In this document: positions 33,459 to 42,235 of the stretch, piece after piece | How the letters are laid out: each line of letters starts with the position of its first letter | Numbering within the stretch: the first letter of the stretch is position 1 | Assembly (NCBI GenBank): GCA_041389525.1 | Contig: JAWKRR010000017.1 | Coordinates: forward strand, 1-64,000 | DNA from: JACKFB01 sp041389525 | GTDB lineage: Bacteria > Myxococcota_A > UBA9042 > PHBI01 > JACKFB01 | DNA length: 64,000 bases | Direction: 5' to 3' | Translations under genes and position numbers: made by a program | Notes under the pieces: model-generated | The model's input: only the letters and a program-made list of their open reading frames with translations | Told to the model about the DNA's origin: nothing | Databases searched by the model: none

Positions 33459-34834
33459 CCAAGTTTCGCTTTTCGGCAGGAATTATTTGCCTAGTTTTCA
33501 CACTGGCGCCCTGGACGGGATGCTCCAAAGAATCGGGGCATGAAGCCCACGGCCACGAAAAGCCGGGGCACGAAGAGCCGGGGCACGAGAACGCGGCGAC
33601 CGCGGGCAAGGGGCACGGCCAGCACAAGGATGAAGCGCACGACGAGCACGAGGGCGAAGGCAAAGAGCACCGCAAGCATGAGGACGAGGGCGACGAGCAC
33701 GAGGGCGAAGGCAAAGAGCACGACGATCACGAGGACGAGGGCCACGAGGAGCATGAGGAAGGTGTCGTCGAGCTGACCGTCGAGGCTGCCGCTGAGGCGA
33801 AGATCCGCGTCGCGCCGGTCGCCAAGCAGGCCGTGCCCTTCGTGCTGCGGACCACCGCCCGCGTGGACTTCGACGAGCGGCGGCTGGCGCACGTCAGCCC
33901 GCGCATCTCCGGGCGAGTGGCCAAGGTCGACGCCGAGCTAGGCGACGAGACGAAGGCTGGCGACGAGTTGGCGGCGCTGGACAGCATCGAGCTTGGCGAG
34001 GCCAAGGCGGACTACATGGGCGCGCGGGCTCAGGAGTCGCTGGCCCGCAAGACCAGCAGCCGGGAGCAGCGGCTGCTCAAAGACAAGATCGCCTCGGAGC
34101 AGGCTGCGCTGGAGGCGCGGGCGGGCCACGAGAAGGCGCTGGCGCATCTGCGCTCGGCCGAGGAGAAGCTGCGGCTGCTGGGGATGACAAAGCCCGAGAT
34201 CAGCGGCGTCCGATACGGGGATCCGCAGGCCGCGACGTACCAGCTTCGCGCTCCCATCGACGGGCGCATCGTCGAGAAACACCTCGTCGTGGGCGAGCTC
34301 GTCACGCCGGCCGACAAGGTCTTTACGGTCGCCGACCTGAGCCACCTGTGGATCTGGATCGACGTCTACGAGCGCGACCTCGCGCGGGTGCACCGCGACG
34401 ACACCGCCGTGGTCACCACCGAGGCGTGGCCTGGGAAATCCTTCGTCGGGCACGTCGCCTACATCAGCGACAGCGTCGACCCCAGCAGCCGGGCCGCGCG
34501 CGCCCGCATCGACATCGCGAACACCGACGGCAAGCTGAAGCCCGGCATGTTCGCCGAGGTCGTGCTGACCGACCCGCACAGCCTGGACGAGGCGCGCCTG
34601 GGCCTGGCGGTGCCGCCGTCTGCAGTGATCCGCGAGGGCGACGGGTTCGTGGCCTTCGTGAAGGAAGGCGAGCGGCGCTACGAGCGGCGGGCGCTGCGAA
34701 TCGGCGCGCGCACCCCCGACCTGGTGGAGATCCTCGAGGGGCTGAGCGAGGGCGAGCAGGTCGTCATCGAGGGCGCCTTCATCCTGAAATCCGAGGTCGC
34801 CAAAGAAGAGATGGGCGGCGGACACAGCCACTGA
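33455..34834 (+). CDS. czcB: Periplasmic adaptor of metal efflux (CzcB-like) with His/Glu-rich N-terminus
   Basis: 459 aa. Signal and lipobox LAPWTGC (Cys23) make it a lipoprotein. Residues 28-103 are almost entirely His, Glu, Asp, Gly and Lys ('HEEPGHENAAT', 'DEHEGEGKEH'), a likely metal-scavenging tail; a 31-nt direct repeat in the DNA (33640-33670 and 33691-33721) encodes part of it. From residue 105 the usual membrane-fusion-protein order follows: beta-barrel, lipoyl half (ISGRVAKVDAELGDETKAGD), a hairpin of helices near 180-240, second lipoyl half (YQLRAPIDGRIVEKHLVVGE), and barrel. It bridges the inner-membrane pump and the outer-membrane channel. Coupled to the preceding gene; the pump gene follows after 18 nt with its own GGAGG. 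Confidence 0.9.
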   Translation: MTKFRFSAGIICLVFTLAPWTGCSKESGHEAHGHEKPGHEEPGHENAATAGKGHGQHKDEAHDEHEGEGKEHRKHEDEGDEHEGEGKEHDDHEDEGHEEHEEGVVELTVEAAAEAKIRVAPVAKQAVPFVLRTTARVDFDERRLAHVSPRISGRVAKVDAELGDETKAGDELAALDSIELGEAKADYMGARAQESLARKTSSREQRLLKDKIASEQAALEARAGHEKALAHLRSAEEKLRLLGMTKPEISGVRYGDPQAATYQLRAPIDGRIVEKHLVVGELVTPADKVFTVADLSHLWIWIDVYERDLARVHRDDTAVVTTEAWPGKSFVGHVAYISDSVDPSSRAARARIDIANTDGKLKPGMFAEVVLTDPHSLDEARLGLAVPPSAVIREGDGFVAFVKEGERRYERRALRIGARTPDLVEILEGLSEGEQVVIEGAFILKSEVAKEEMGGGHSH

Positions 34835-34852
34835 TTCGGCCGGAGGTTTCGG

Positions 34853-37800
34853 ATGATTCGCCGCATAATTGATTTCTCGCTCGATAACCCGGTGCTGGTC
34901 GTCATGGGCTGGCTGCTGGCGGTCGCCATCGGCGTGCGCTCGCTAAACGCGCTGCCAATCGACGCCGTGCCGGACGTGACGAACGTGCAGGTGCAGGTGC
35001 TGACGAACAGCCCCGGCCTTGCCCCCGAGGAGGTCGAGAAGTTCATCACCTTCCCGGTCGAGACCGCCATGAGCGGGCTGCCGAGCATCGAGGAGATTCG
35101 GTCGGTCTCGAAGTTCGGGCTGTCGGTGGTGACGGTCGTGTTCGACGAGGGGACCGACATTTACTGGGCGCGGCAGCTTGTGGGCGAGCGGCTGGTGGCG
35201 GCGCGGGAGAGCATCCCGAGCGGGTACGGCGAGCCCGAGATGGGGCCGATCTCGTCGGGGCTCGGTGAGATCTACCAGTTTGAGGTGCGCGGCGAGCCGA
35301 TGTGCGCGGCGGGGACCGTCGACAGTGACGCCTGCTACACGCCGATGGAGTTGCGGACCATCCTCGACTGGAACGTGAACTACCAGCTGCGCTCGGTGCC
35401 TGGGATCGTCGAGGTGAACTCGTTCGGCGGCGAGCTGAAGACCTATCAGGTCACGGTGGACCCGAACCGGCTGGTGGCCTACGGGCTGACGACCGGCGAC
35501 GTGCTGGAGGCGCTACAGCGCAATAACCGCAACGTCGGCGGCGGCTACATCGAGCACCAGGGCGAGCAGTATCTCGTGCGCGGCGAGGGGCTGATCGAGA
35601 GGCTCGAGGACCTGGGCAGCGTCGTGCTGAGCGCGGACCACGCGGGGACGCCGGTCTTTGTGCGCGACATCGGGACCGTCGAGTTCGCGCCGATGATTCG
35701 CCAGGGGGCGGTGACGCGCGACGGGCGCGGCGAGGCGGTCGTGGGCATCGTGATGATGCTCATCGACGAGAACGCGCGAGTCGTCGTCGACGCGGTCACC
35801 GAGAAGATCGCCCAGGTAGCGAAGACGCTGCCCAAGGGCGTCACCATCGAGACCTTCTACGACCGGACCGTGCTGGTCGAGAGCACCATCGGGACGGTCG
35901 CGCGCAACCTGGTCGAGGGCGGGCTGCTGGTCATCGTCGTGCTGCTGTTGCTGCTGGGCAATCTGCGCGGCGGGCTCATCGTGGCGTCGTCGATTCCGCT
36001 CTCGATGCTGGTGGCGTTCACGGCGATGGAGATGGCGGGGCTGTCGGGCAACCTGATGAGCCTGGGCGCCATCGACTTCGGGCTGATCGTCGACGGCTCG
36101 GTGGTGATGATCGAGAACATCGCGCGGACGCTGTATCAGCGGCGCCACGACACGAGCGCGTCCCACGCCGACAAGGTGCGCGCGGCCGCCCACGAGGTCG
36201 CGCGCCCCGTCGTGTTCGCGGTCGGCATCATCATGATCGTGTACCTGCCGATCCTCGGGCTGCGCGGCATCGAGGGGAAGATGTTCCAGCCGATGGCGCT
36301 GACCGTGGTCTTCGCGCTGGGCGGCTCGCTCGTCTGCGCGCTGACGCTGATGCCCGTGCTGGCGACCATCTTCATGCGCAAGGTGTCGGAGAAGGAGCCC
36401 ATCCTCTATCGCCTGGCCAAGCGCGCCTACGAGCCGCTGCTGGCGCTGACCCTGCGCTTCAAGACCGTGACCATGGCGGCCGCGGTCGCCATCTTCGCCG
36501 CCAGCCTCGGCCTCATCCCGTTGCTGGGTGCCGAGTTCATTCCTCGCCTCGACGAGGGCTCCATCGCGATGCAGATCTGGCGATTGCCCAGCATTTCCCT
36601 GGCTCAATCGAACGCCATCAGCACCATCGCCGAGCGCGTGATGCTCGACGAGTTCCCCGACGAGGTGGAGACCGTCGTCTCGCGCACGGGACGCGCCGAG
36701 ATCGCCACCGACCCCATGGGCGTCGAGATCAGCGACACCTTCATCATCCTGAAACCCAAGGAGAAGTGGCGTTTCGAGACCAAGGAGGCGCTGGTCGAGG
36801 CCATCGACGCGGCCATGCAGAAGCACGTGCCGGGGGCGATCTTCAGCTACTCGCAGCCCATCGAGTTGCGGGTGCAGGAGCTGATCTCGGGCGTGCGTTC
36901 CGACGTCGCCGTGCACATCTACGGCGACGACCTGGACCTGCTGAAGTCGAAGGCTGACGAGATGGTCGCGGTGCTCGGCGGCATTCGCGGGGCCGCCGAC
37001 GTGAAGGCCGAGCAGACGCAGGGGCTGCCGATGCTGCGGGTCACCATCGACCGCGCCGCCATCGCGCGCTACGGGCTCAACGCGGAGGCCGTGCTGGACG
37101 TCGTCGAGGCCGTCGGCGGCAAGACCGTCGGCACGGTGCTGGAGGGGCAGAAGCGCTTCGACCTGCAAGTGCGCTTCAACAGCAGCGTGCGCGCCGACCT
37201 CGACCGCATCCGCGACCTGCGGGTGGCAGCGCCCGCGCCGGGCGGCGGCGCGCCGCGTCAGATCCCGCTGTCCCAGCTCGCCAAGATCACCGTGGAAGAA
37301 GGGCCAGCGCAGATCAGCCGCGACCGCATCAGCCGCCGCATCAACGTGGAGGCCAACGTGCGCGGGCGGGACTTGGCGTCATTTGTGGCCGAGGCCCAGA
37401 CCGCACTCGACGACGCGGTGGCGCTGCCCGCCGGCTGGACGCTCGAGTGGGGCGGCCAGTTCGAGAACCTCCAGGCGGCGTCGAGTCGCTTGGTGGTCCT
37501 GGTCCCGATCGCGCTGCTGCTGATCTTCGTGCTGCTCTACACGACCTTCGCCTCCACGCGCCTGGGCCTGATGATCTACCTCAACGTGCCCCTCGCCATG
37601 ACCGGCGGCCTCGTCGCGCTGACCTTGCGCGGCTACCCCTTCTCGATCTCGGCGGCCGTCGGGTTCATCGCGCTCTTTGGCATCGCGGTGATGAACGGCG
37701 TGGTGTTGGTGGCGACGCTGGAGGAGTTCCGGCAGGGCGGCGAGTCCCTGGAGGATTCGGCGCGGATGGGGGCCAGCCTGCGGCTGCGCGCCGTGCTGAT

Positions 37801-38014
37801 GACCGCGCTCACCGACATCATCGGGTTCGCGCCCATGGCCATCGCCGCCAGCGCGGGCGCCGAGGTGCAGCGGCCGCTCGCCACGGTGGTCATCGGCGGG
37901 CTGGTGACCTCGATGCTGCTGACCCTCTTCGTGCTGCCGACCGTGTACGCGCGGTTCGGGCCTACGACTCGCCAGGTGCTCGCGACGCCGGAGGTGGCCG
38001 CCAGCCCTAGCTGA
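34853..38014 (+). CDS. czcA: Heavy-metal efflux RND pump (CzcA-like)
   Basis: 1053 aa, full length for an HME-RND transporter. It begins IIDFSLDNPVLVVMGWLLAV, the first membrane helix, then a periplasmic porter domain ('PIDAVPDVTNVQVQV'). Residues near 405-420 read AIDFGLIVDGSVVMIEN, the TM4 signature of the heavy-metal family with the proton-relay Asp. The second half repeats the pattern, ending with helices such as LGLMIYLNVPLAMTGGLVAL. The N-terminal 'DPMGVEISDTFIILKPKEKW' stretch near 620 is also typical of CzcA/CusA. It exports divalent or monovalent metal from the periplasm driven by protons. The specific metal is not deducible here; Czc-like fits better than Cus-like by motif. Last gene of the operon. 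Confidence 0.93.
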   Translation: MIRRIIDFSLDNPVLVVMGWLLAVAIGVRSLNALPIDAVPDVTNVQVQVLTNSPGLAPEEVEKFITFPVETAMSGLPSIEEIRSVSKFGLSVVTVVFDEGTDIYWARQLVGERLVAARESIPSGYGEPEMGPISSGLGEIYQFEVRGEPMCAAGTVDSDACYTPMELRTILDWNVNYQLRSVPGIVEVNSFGGELKTYQVTVDPNRLVAYGLTTGDVLEALQRNNRNVGGGYIEHQGEQYLVRGEGLIERLEDLGSVVLSADHAGTPVFVRDIGTVEFAPMIRQGAVTRDGRGEAVVGIVMMLIDENARVVVDAVTEKIAQVAKTLPKGVTIETFYDRTVLVESTIGTVARNLVEGGLLVIVVLLLLLGNLRGGLIVASSIPLSMLVAFTAMEMAGLSGNLMSLGAIDFGLIVDGSVVMIENIARTLYQRRHDTSASHADKVRAAAHEVARPVVFAVGIIMIVYLPILGLRGIEGKMFQPMALTVVFALGGSLVCALTLMPVLATIFMRKVSEKEPILYRLAKRAYEPLLALTLRFKTVTMAAAVAIFAASLGLIPLLGAEFIPRLDEGSIAMQIWRLPSISLAQSNAISTIAERVMLDEFPDEVETVVSRTGRAEIATDPMGVEISDTFIILKPKEKWRFETKEALVEAIDAAMQKHVPGAIFSYSQPIELRVQELISGVRSDVAVHIYGDDLDLLKSKADEMVAVLGGIRGAADVKAEQTQGLPMLRVTIDRAAIARYGLNAEAVLDVVEAVGGKTVGTVLEGQKRFDLQVRFNSSVRADLDRIRDLRVAAPAPGGGAPRQIPLSQLAKITVEEGPAQISRDRISRRINVEANVRGRDLASFVAEAQTALDDAVALPAGWTLEWGGQFENLQAASSRLVVLVPIALLLIFVLLYTTFASTRLGLMIYLNVPLAMTGGLVALTLRGYPFSISAAVGFIALFGIAVMNGVVLVATLEEFRQGGESLEDSARMGASLRLRAVLMTALTDIIGFAPMAIAASAGAEVQRPLATVVIGGLVTSMLLTLFVLPTVYARFGPTTRQVLATPEVAASPS

Positions 38015-38072
38015 GCGCGCGCGGGCTCTGGCGACTTGCCGCGGCGCGCCGGGTGCCCCAGGCTCAGCCGCG

Positions 38073-40754
38073 ATGAATCGACTTTGGCGGAGGGCGGGCG
38101 CGGACTGGCGCGGTGCGGCACGCGAAAGAGCGAGCTCGCGGCTCGCTTTTTGCGTCGCGGCGGTCGCGCTGACGCTCGCGGTCACGGCCCACGCCGCGGA
38201 CCCGGCGCCGGGAGCTCGCGCGGGCGCGCTGACCCTTGAGCAGGCGCTCGCCCAGGCCGCGCAAGGCGAGCTGCAGCCTGACGACCTGCGCGCCGCCCTC
38301 GAGCCGGCCGCCACCGCCGCGCCCGGGCTGCTCTCGGTCTACCTCGCCGCCGGCGGCACCCTCGACGAGCCGCCGCTCGCCGCCGCCGAGCGCTACCCGA
38401 TGGAGCCGCGCCTCCACGCCATCATCGCCGCCGAGGCCCTCGCACGCGGCGAACCCGAGCTCGCGGCCCGCTGGGTGTTCAGCGGCCTCCAGCTCGCCCC
38501 CCGAGACGCCTGGCTCGAGCAGAGCGCGGACCGCCTGGGCTGGCACCCCAGGACCCCCGCCGGCCCGGCCCTCGCCCTGCCCGCCGACGCCACCCCCGCG
38601 CCCGCCTGGCCCTGGCTGGCCGCGGGCCTCCTGGCCGCCGCGCTGTTGGCCTACAGCGCCCGACGGTCCGGGTCGCGCGCGACCGCCGTGGCCCTCATCG
38701 CCGGCGTCGCCACCGCCATGGCCCTGCCCACCGGCCCCGCCGTGCCCCTGCCGGATCTCCCGTCCGCCCTGATAGCGCCTGCGCGTTTCGGCCCCTGCGA
38801 GCGCGCACCAGCCCGCCTCGACGACGCCGCCCTGGTCGTCCCCTTCCGCTGCGAAGGCCACACCCGCGTCGTCCGCGCCCTGGACGCCAGCGCCGGCGCC
38901 GCCTACCTGCGCACTCCCCACCACGCGCTGGAGGTCTCCGGCCACGCCGCCGTCTCTCCCGCCCTCGCCGACGCCATCACCGCCCTGGCCGCCGACCTCG
39001 AGGCCGCCGAGCGCGGAGGTTGGCGCCTCACCAGCGCCCTCGCCCTCCCCCGCTCTGCCCCCGCCTGGCCGCGCCTGAGCCTGCTGCCGCCCGACGCCCG
39101 CGCCCGCCTCCGCCTCGCCTTCGGAGCCATGGCCGCCAGCCTCGTCATCCTGCTCGCCATGGCCGCCCTAGCGCTCGCCCGCGCCCCCGCCGCCGCCGCC
39201 ACGCACCGCCAAGAGGCCCGGCTGCTCCTCGCGATTTTCCTCGGCGCCGCCCTGCTCCACGCCCTGGTCCCCGGCCGGATGGCCATGGTCTACGGCGGCT
39301 ACGACCTCGTGGCGCAGCTGGTCGCCGGCGTCCCCCCGCGGTACGGCCCCGGCGCCGTGGCGATCTACGGGCCGCTGCTGTGGCTCGGCGGCCACGACCA
39401 CGCCTGGCTCATCGCCGCGAACCGCGTGCTGGGCCTCGTCGCGCTGGTGCTGGCGTGGGATCTCGGGCGGGCGCTCTGGCGACAAGAGCGCGCCGCGCGA
39501 GTCCTCTCCGCCCTGGCCCTGGCCACCCTGCCGATGCTGCTCCGCGCCCACACCTCGGAGAGCATCGTGGTGCCGACGGTCGTGCTCTTCTTGGCGGCCC
39601 TGCGCTTGCTCGTCGCCGCCGGCCCACCGGGCGAGAATCGCCAGCCCGACCTCGCCGCCGCCGCTGTGTTGCTGCTCGCGGCCGGCCTCACCCGCCCTGA
39701 CGCCGCGGTCCTCGCGGCCGCCGTCCCGCTCTGGGCGTTCTGGGGGCGCCGCGGCCTCCCCACCCTGCCCCGCGCCCAGGTCGCCCGCGTGCTGCTGGCC
39801 GCCGGCGCCCTCGCCGCGCTCTACGCCACCCGCCTCGCCGCGACCGCCCAGGGCCTGGCCGCCCGCGACTCGCTGACCACCTGGGGCGACCTGGTCGGCC
39901 AAGCCATGGGCGCCCTCACCGGCTACGGCGCGCTGGGCGACCCCGTCTTCACGCCGGTCGGCCTGTGGCCTCTCATTCTGCTAGGGATTTACTGGCAAAA
40001 AGACCAGCCCGACCGCCGCCCCGCCCTCGCGACCCTCGCCCTCGCGCTCGCCTGGCTGGCCGTCACCAGCGTCGACCTCGCTCGCGTCAGCATCCCGCGC
40101 CTCCACGAGCCGACCGTCCTGCTGCTGCTGCCGCTGGCCGCCTCCGGCCTCGCCGCCCTGCTCGCCCGCGCCCGCGCCGCCACCGCCACCCACCTCGACC
40201 GCGCAGCCCCCGCCCTCTTCGCCCTCGCCTGGCTCGCCTCCTGCGGCTACCAAGCCTGGGCCCACTTCCGCCCCACCCTCTCCGACGCCGAGGACGCCCT
40301 GTGGCGCGACGCCATCGCCCTGCTCCCGCCCGGCGACGGCTGCCTCTTCGCCATGGGCTTCGGCGACCCGCCCGACCCGCGCTTCACCGCGCGCTACAAC
40401 CCCGGCTACCTGCTCGACGCCGCCCGCCCCGGCTGGCGCCTGCTCAACCTCACCGACCTCGCAAACCCGCCCGTAGCCTGCGACAGCCACCGCGCGGTCC
40501 TGCTCGGCACGCGCTGCTACGGCCAGGTCCGCGACCCCGACGACCCCGTCCCCCAGACCGCCCAGCCCTTCCCCGTCTGCGAATCCGCGCGCGCCGCCGC
40601 CGGCACAGCCCTCATCGAGCGCCGTGTCCCGACCACCGACGCCCTGTCCCTGCCGATGTACCCGGCCTCAGGCGAGCTCAGCCTCGGCGTCTACGACGTG
40701 CCCGCACCATCCAGAAGAGCCCCGCCAGCACCAGCAGCGCCCCCACCGCGATGA
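38073..40754 (+). CDS. Large multi-pass membrane protein, glycosyltransferase (ArnT/PMT)-like
   Basis: 893 aa. An N-terminal signal-like helix (FCVAAVALTLAVTAHA) is followed by a short TPR-like helical region (about 50-165), two membrane helices near 180-225, a soluble stretch, and then from about 355 on a series of roughly ten membrane segments with alternating loops. The pattern 'YGGYDLVAQL..G.PPRYGPGA..IYGPLLWL' resembles the first loop and start of GT-C membrane glycosyltransferases (ArnT/PMT/EpsG-like). A C-terminal soluble part is Cys-containing (CDSHRAVLLGTRCYGQV). No clear DD/DE catalytic pair was placed, so the enzymatic call is tentative. The 3' end overlaps the convergent TPR gene by 77 nt. 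Confidence 0.65.
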   Translation: MNRLWRRAGADWRGAARERASSRLAFCVAAVALTLAVTAHAADPAPGARAGALTLEQALAQAAQGELQPDDLRAALEPAATAAPGLLSVYLAAGGTLDEPPLAAAERYPMEPRLHAIIAAEALARGEPELAARWVFSGLQLAPRDAWLEQSADRLGWHPRTPAGPALALPADATPAPAWPWLAAGLLAAALLAYSARRSGSRATAVALIAGVATAMALPTGPAVPLPDLPSALIAPARFGPCERAPARLDDAALVVPFRCEGHTRVVRALDASAGAAYLRTPHHALEVSGHAAVSPALADAITALAADLEAAERGGWRLTSALALPRSAPAWPRLSLLPPDARARLRLAFGAMAASLVILLAMAALALARAPAAAATHRQEARLLLAIFLGAALLHALVPGRMAMVYGGYDLVAQLVAGVPPRYGPGAVAIYGPLLWLGGHDHAWLIAANRVLGLVALVLAWDLGRALWRQERAARVLSALALATLPMLLRAHTSESIVVPTVVLFLAALRLLVAAGPPGENRQPDLAAAAVLLLAAGLTRPDAAVLAAAVPLWAFWGRRGLPTLPRAQVARVLLAAGALAALYATRLAATAQGLAARDSLTTWGDLVGQAMGALTGYGALGDPVFTPVGLWPLILLGIYWQKDQPDRRPALATLALALAWLAVTSVDLARVSIPRLHEPTVLLLLPLAASGLAALLARARAATATHLDRAAPALFALAWLASCGYQAWAHFRPTLSDAEDALWRDAIALLPPGDGCLFAMGFGDPPDPRFTARYNPGYLLDAARPGWRLLNLTDLANPPVACDSHRAVLLGTRCYGQVRDPDDPVPQTAQPFPVCESARAAAGTALIERRVPTTDALSLPMYPASGELSLGVYDVPAPSRRAPPAPAAPPPR

Positions 40755-42039
40755 GCGCGTAGCCCATCACCATCTTGCGGTACATGGCCTTGCGCGGATG
40801 CTCCCACGGCCCGTCGCACTCGACGGTCCCGTCGGCGGTGCAGCCCTTCAGCGCCGTCACCATGTCGCGGACGCGCCCCAGCTTCTCGGAGTTCGCGACT
40901 GGCGAGGACTGGCTCTCCTGGATGTAGCGCTCGAGCCACCCGATGGCGTCCGCGCGCTCGGTGTCGCGCAGGATCTCGGCGAGGCAATAGAACACGTCGG
41001 GATCGATGTAGGGCCGGGTGAGCTGACTGCGCAGGCGGGCAAGGGCTGCCTCGCGATCTCCGAGGTTGAAGTCGTTCATCGCGCGGTAGATGTGCAGGCG
41101 CTGCTCGTGGCCGAAGCTCTCCTCCAGAGGCGCGAGCAGCGCGTTTGAGCGCTCGAACTCATCGAAATAATGGAGCGCTACACCCAAGAAGAGCTGCGCC
41201 ACCTGGTCGGTCGGGTCCTTCGCGAGACGCTCTTCCATCTTGGCGGCCAGGGCGTCGCGCTCGTCCTTGTCGCGCAGGGCCGAGCTCAGCCACTCCCGCG
41301 TCACGCCTTGCTGCTTCGGGTCGAGGCGGACCACGCGCTCGAGCATGTCCGTCGCCTCACGAGTGCGCCCGGCCGCGCGCAGCTCGTTCGCCACCGCGCG
41401 CAGCACCGTCGCGTCGTCGGGGTGCTCCTTCAGCGCCGCGTCGATGACCCGATTGGCGTCCTCGGTACGCTGCGCCTGGGTCAGCGCGTGAAGCTCGACC
41501 ATCCACGCCTCGCGACACGAGGGCAGGCGCGTGCGGATGTCGTGCGCCATCTCGACGGCCAGGTCCAGGCGCCCCATGTCGAAGAGGTAGCCGCTGAGCG
41601 TCGCCAAGGGGCAGAGCAGGTCCAGGTCCACCTCGGCGACGCCTGCGCCGTAGGGGTTCGGGTCGCCGAGGATGACGCGGGCGACGACGTGCTCGGGCAG
41701 CTTGGAGTCGACGAGCCCAGCGACGGCGGCGCGCGCGCGAGCTTGGTCGCCAGCCCAGGCCCACAGCGCGCCGATCTCCTGCATCTGCCACGGGTCGGGC
41801 GGCACGCGGACCGGCGCGAGCTGCTCGCGGGCCTCGTCCTTGCGCTGGCCCAGCAGCAGTCCGCGGATGAGGTCGAGGCGCGCGGGTGTGAGGGTGACTC
41901 CGGTCGCGGCGTCGGGGTTCGCGCGAGCGGGCGCATCTTGAGCGCGGGCCGAGGTAGGCCCGCCCGAGATCAGCGCTACCAGCAGGCAGGACAGCGCTCC
42001 AGCGCGAAGCGATCTGGATTTCGAGCCAATCAGGTCCAT
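40678..42039 (-). CDS. TPR-repeat protein with signal peptide and C-terminal membrane anchor
   Basis: 453 aa. N-terminal signal (LSCLLVALISGGPTSARAQ), then a periplasmic solenoid of helix pairs from about 50 to 385 with TPR-like units, for example 'GRTREATDMLERVVRLDPKQ' and 'DEFERSNALLAPLEESFGHE'. Residues about 425-445 are a membrane segment (MGYALIAVGALLVLAGLFWM) followed by a positively charged end (VRARRRRRG), the arrangement of a tail anchor with the cytoplasmic side after it. Probably a scaffold for an envelope complex. It is transcribed towards the large membrane protein, with overlapping 3' ends, and starts 197 nt from the divergent Cys-rich lipoprotein gene. Confidence 0.78.
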   Translation of the reverse strand: MDLIGSKSRSLRAGALSCLLVALISGGPTSARAQDAPARANPDAATGVTLTPARLDLIRGLLLGQRKDEAREQLAPVRVPPDPWQMQEIGALWAWAGDQARARAAVAGLVDSKLPEHVVARVILGDPNPYGAGVAEVDLDLLCPLATLSGYLFDMGRLDLAVEMAHDIRTRLPSCREAWMVELHALTQAQRTEDANRVIDAALKEHPDDATVLRAVANELRAAGRTREATDMLERVVRLDPKQQGVTREWLSSALRDKDERDALAAKMEERLAKDPTDQVAQLFLGVALHYFDEFERSNALLAPLEESFGHEQRLHIYRAMNDFNLGDREAALARLRSQLTRPYIDPDVFYCLAEILRDTERADAIGWLERYIQESQSSPVANSEKLGRVRDMVTALKGCTADGTVECDGPWEHPRKAMYRKMVMGYALIAVGALLVLAGLFWMVRARRRRRG

Positions 42040-42235
42040 TTCATCTCTCGAAATCGCAGTGAAATGGCGGCTCTCCGCCCTGTGGGACGCCGCCCCCGCG
42101 GCCCCGCTTCCGACGCGAGGCAGTCAAGCACCACGCCTCGCCGCTGGTCAAGGCAGCTACAGTGAAGGAGGGGTCACAATACTGCTGCAATCGAGCAATT
42201 CGGTCTGCTACTTTGCGGCCGACGAGGAGGTCTCG

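Noticed and set aside
35513..37168. 551-codon minus-strand frame inside the efflux pump gene
   Set aside because: His/Asp/Arg-rich shadow of czcA with no recognisable domain.
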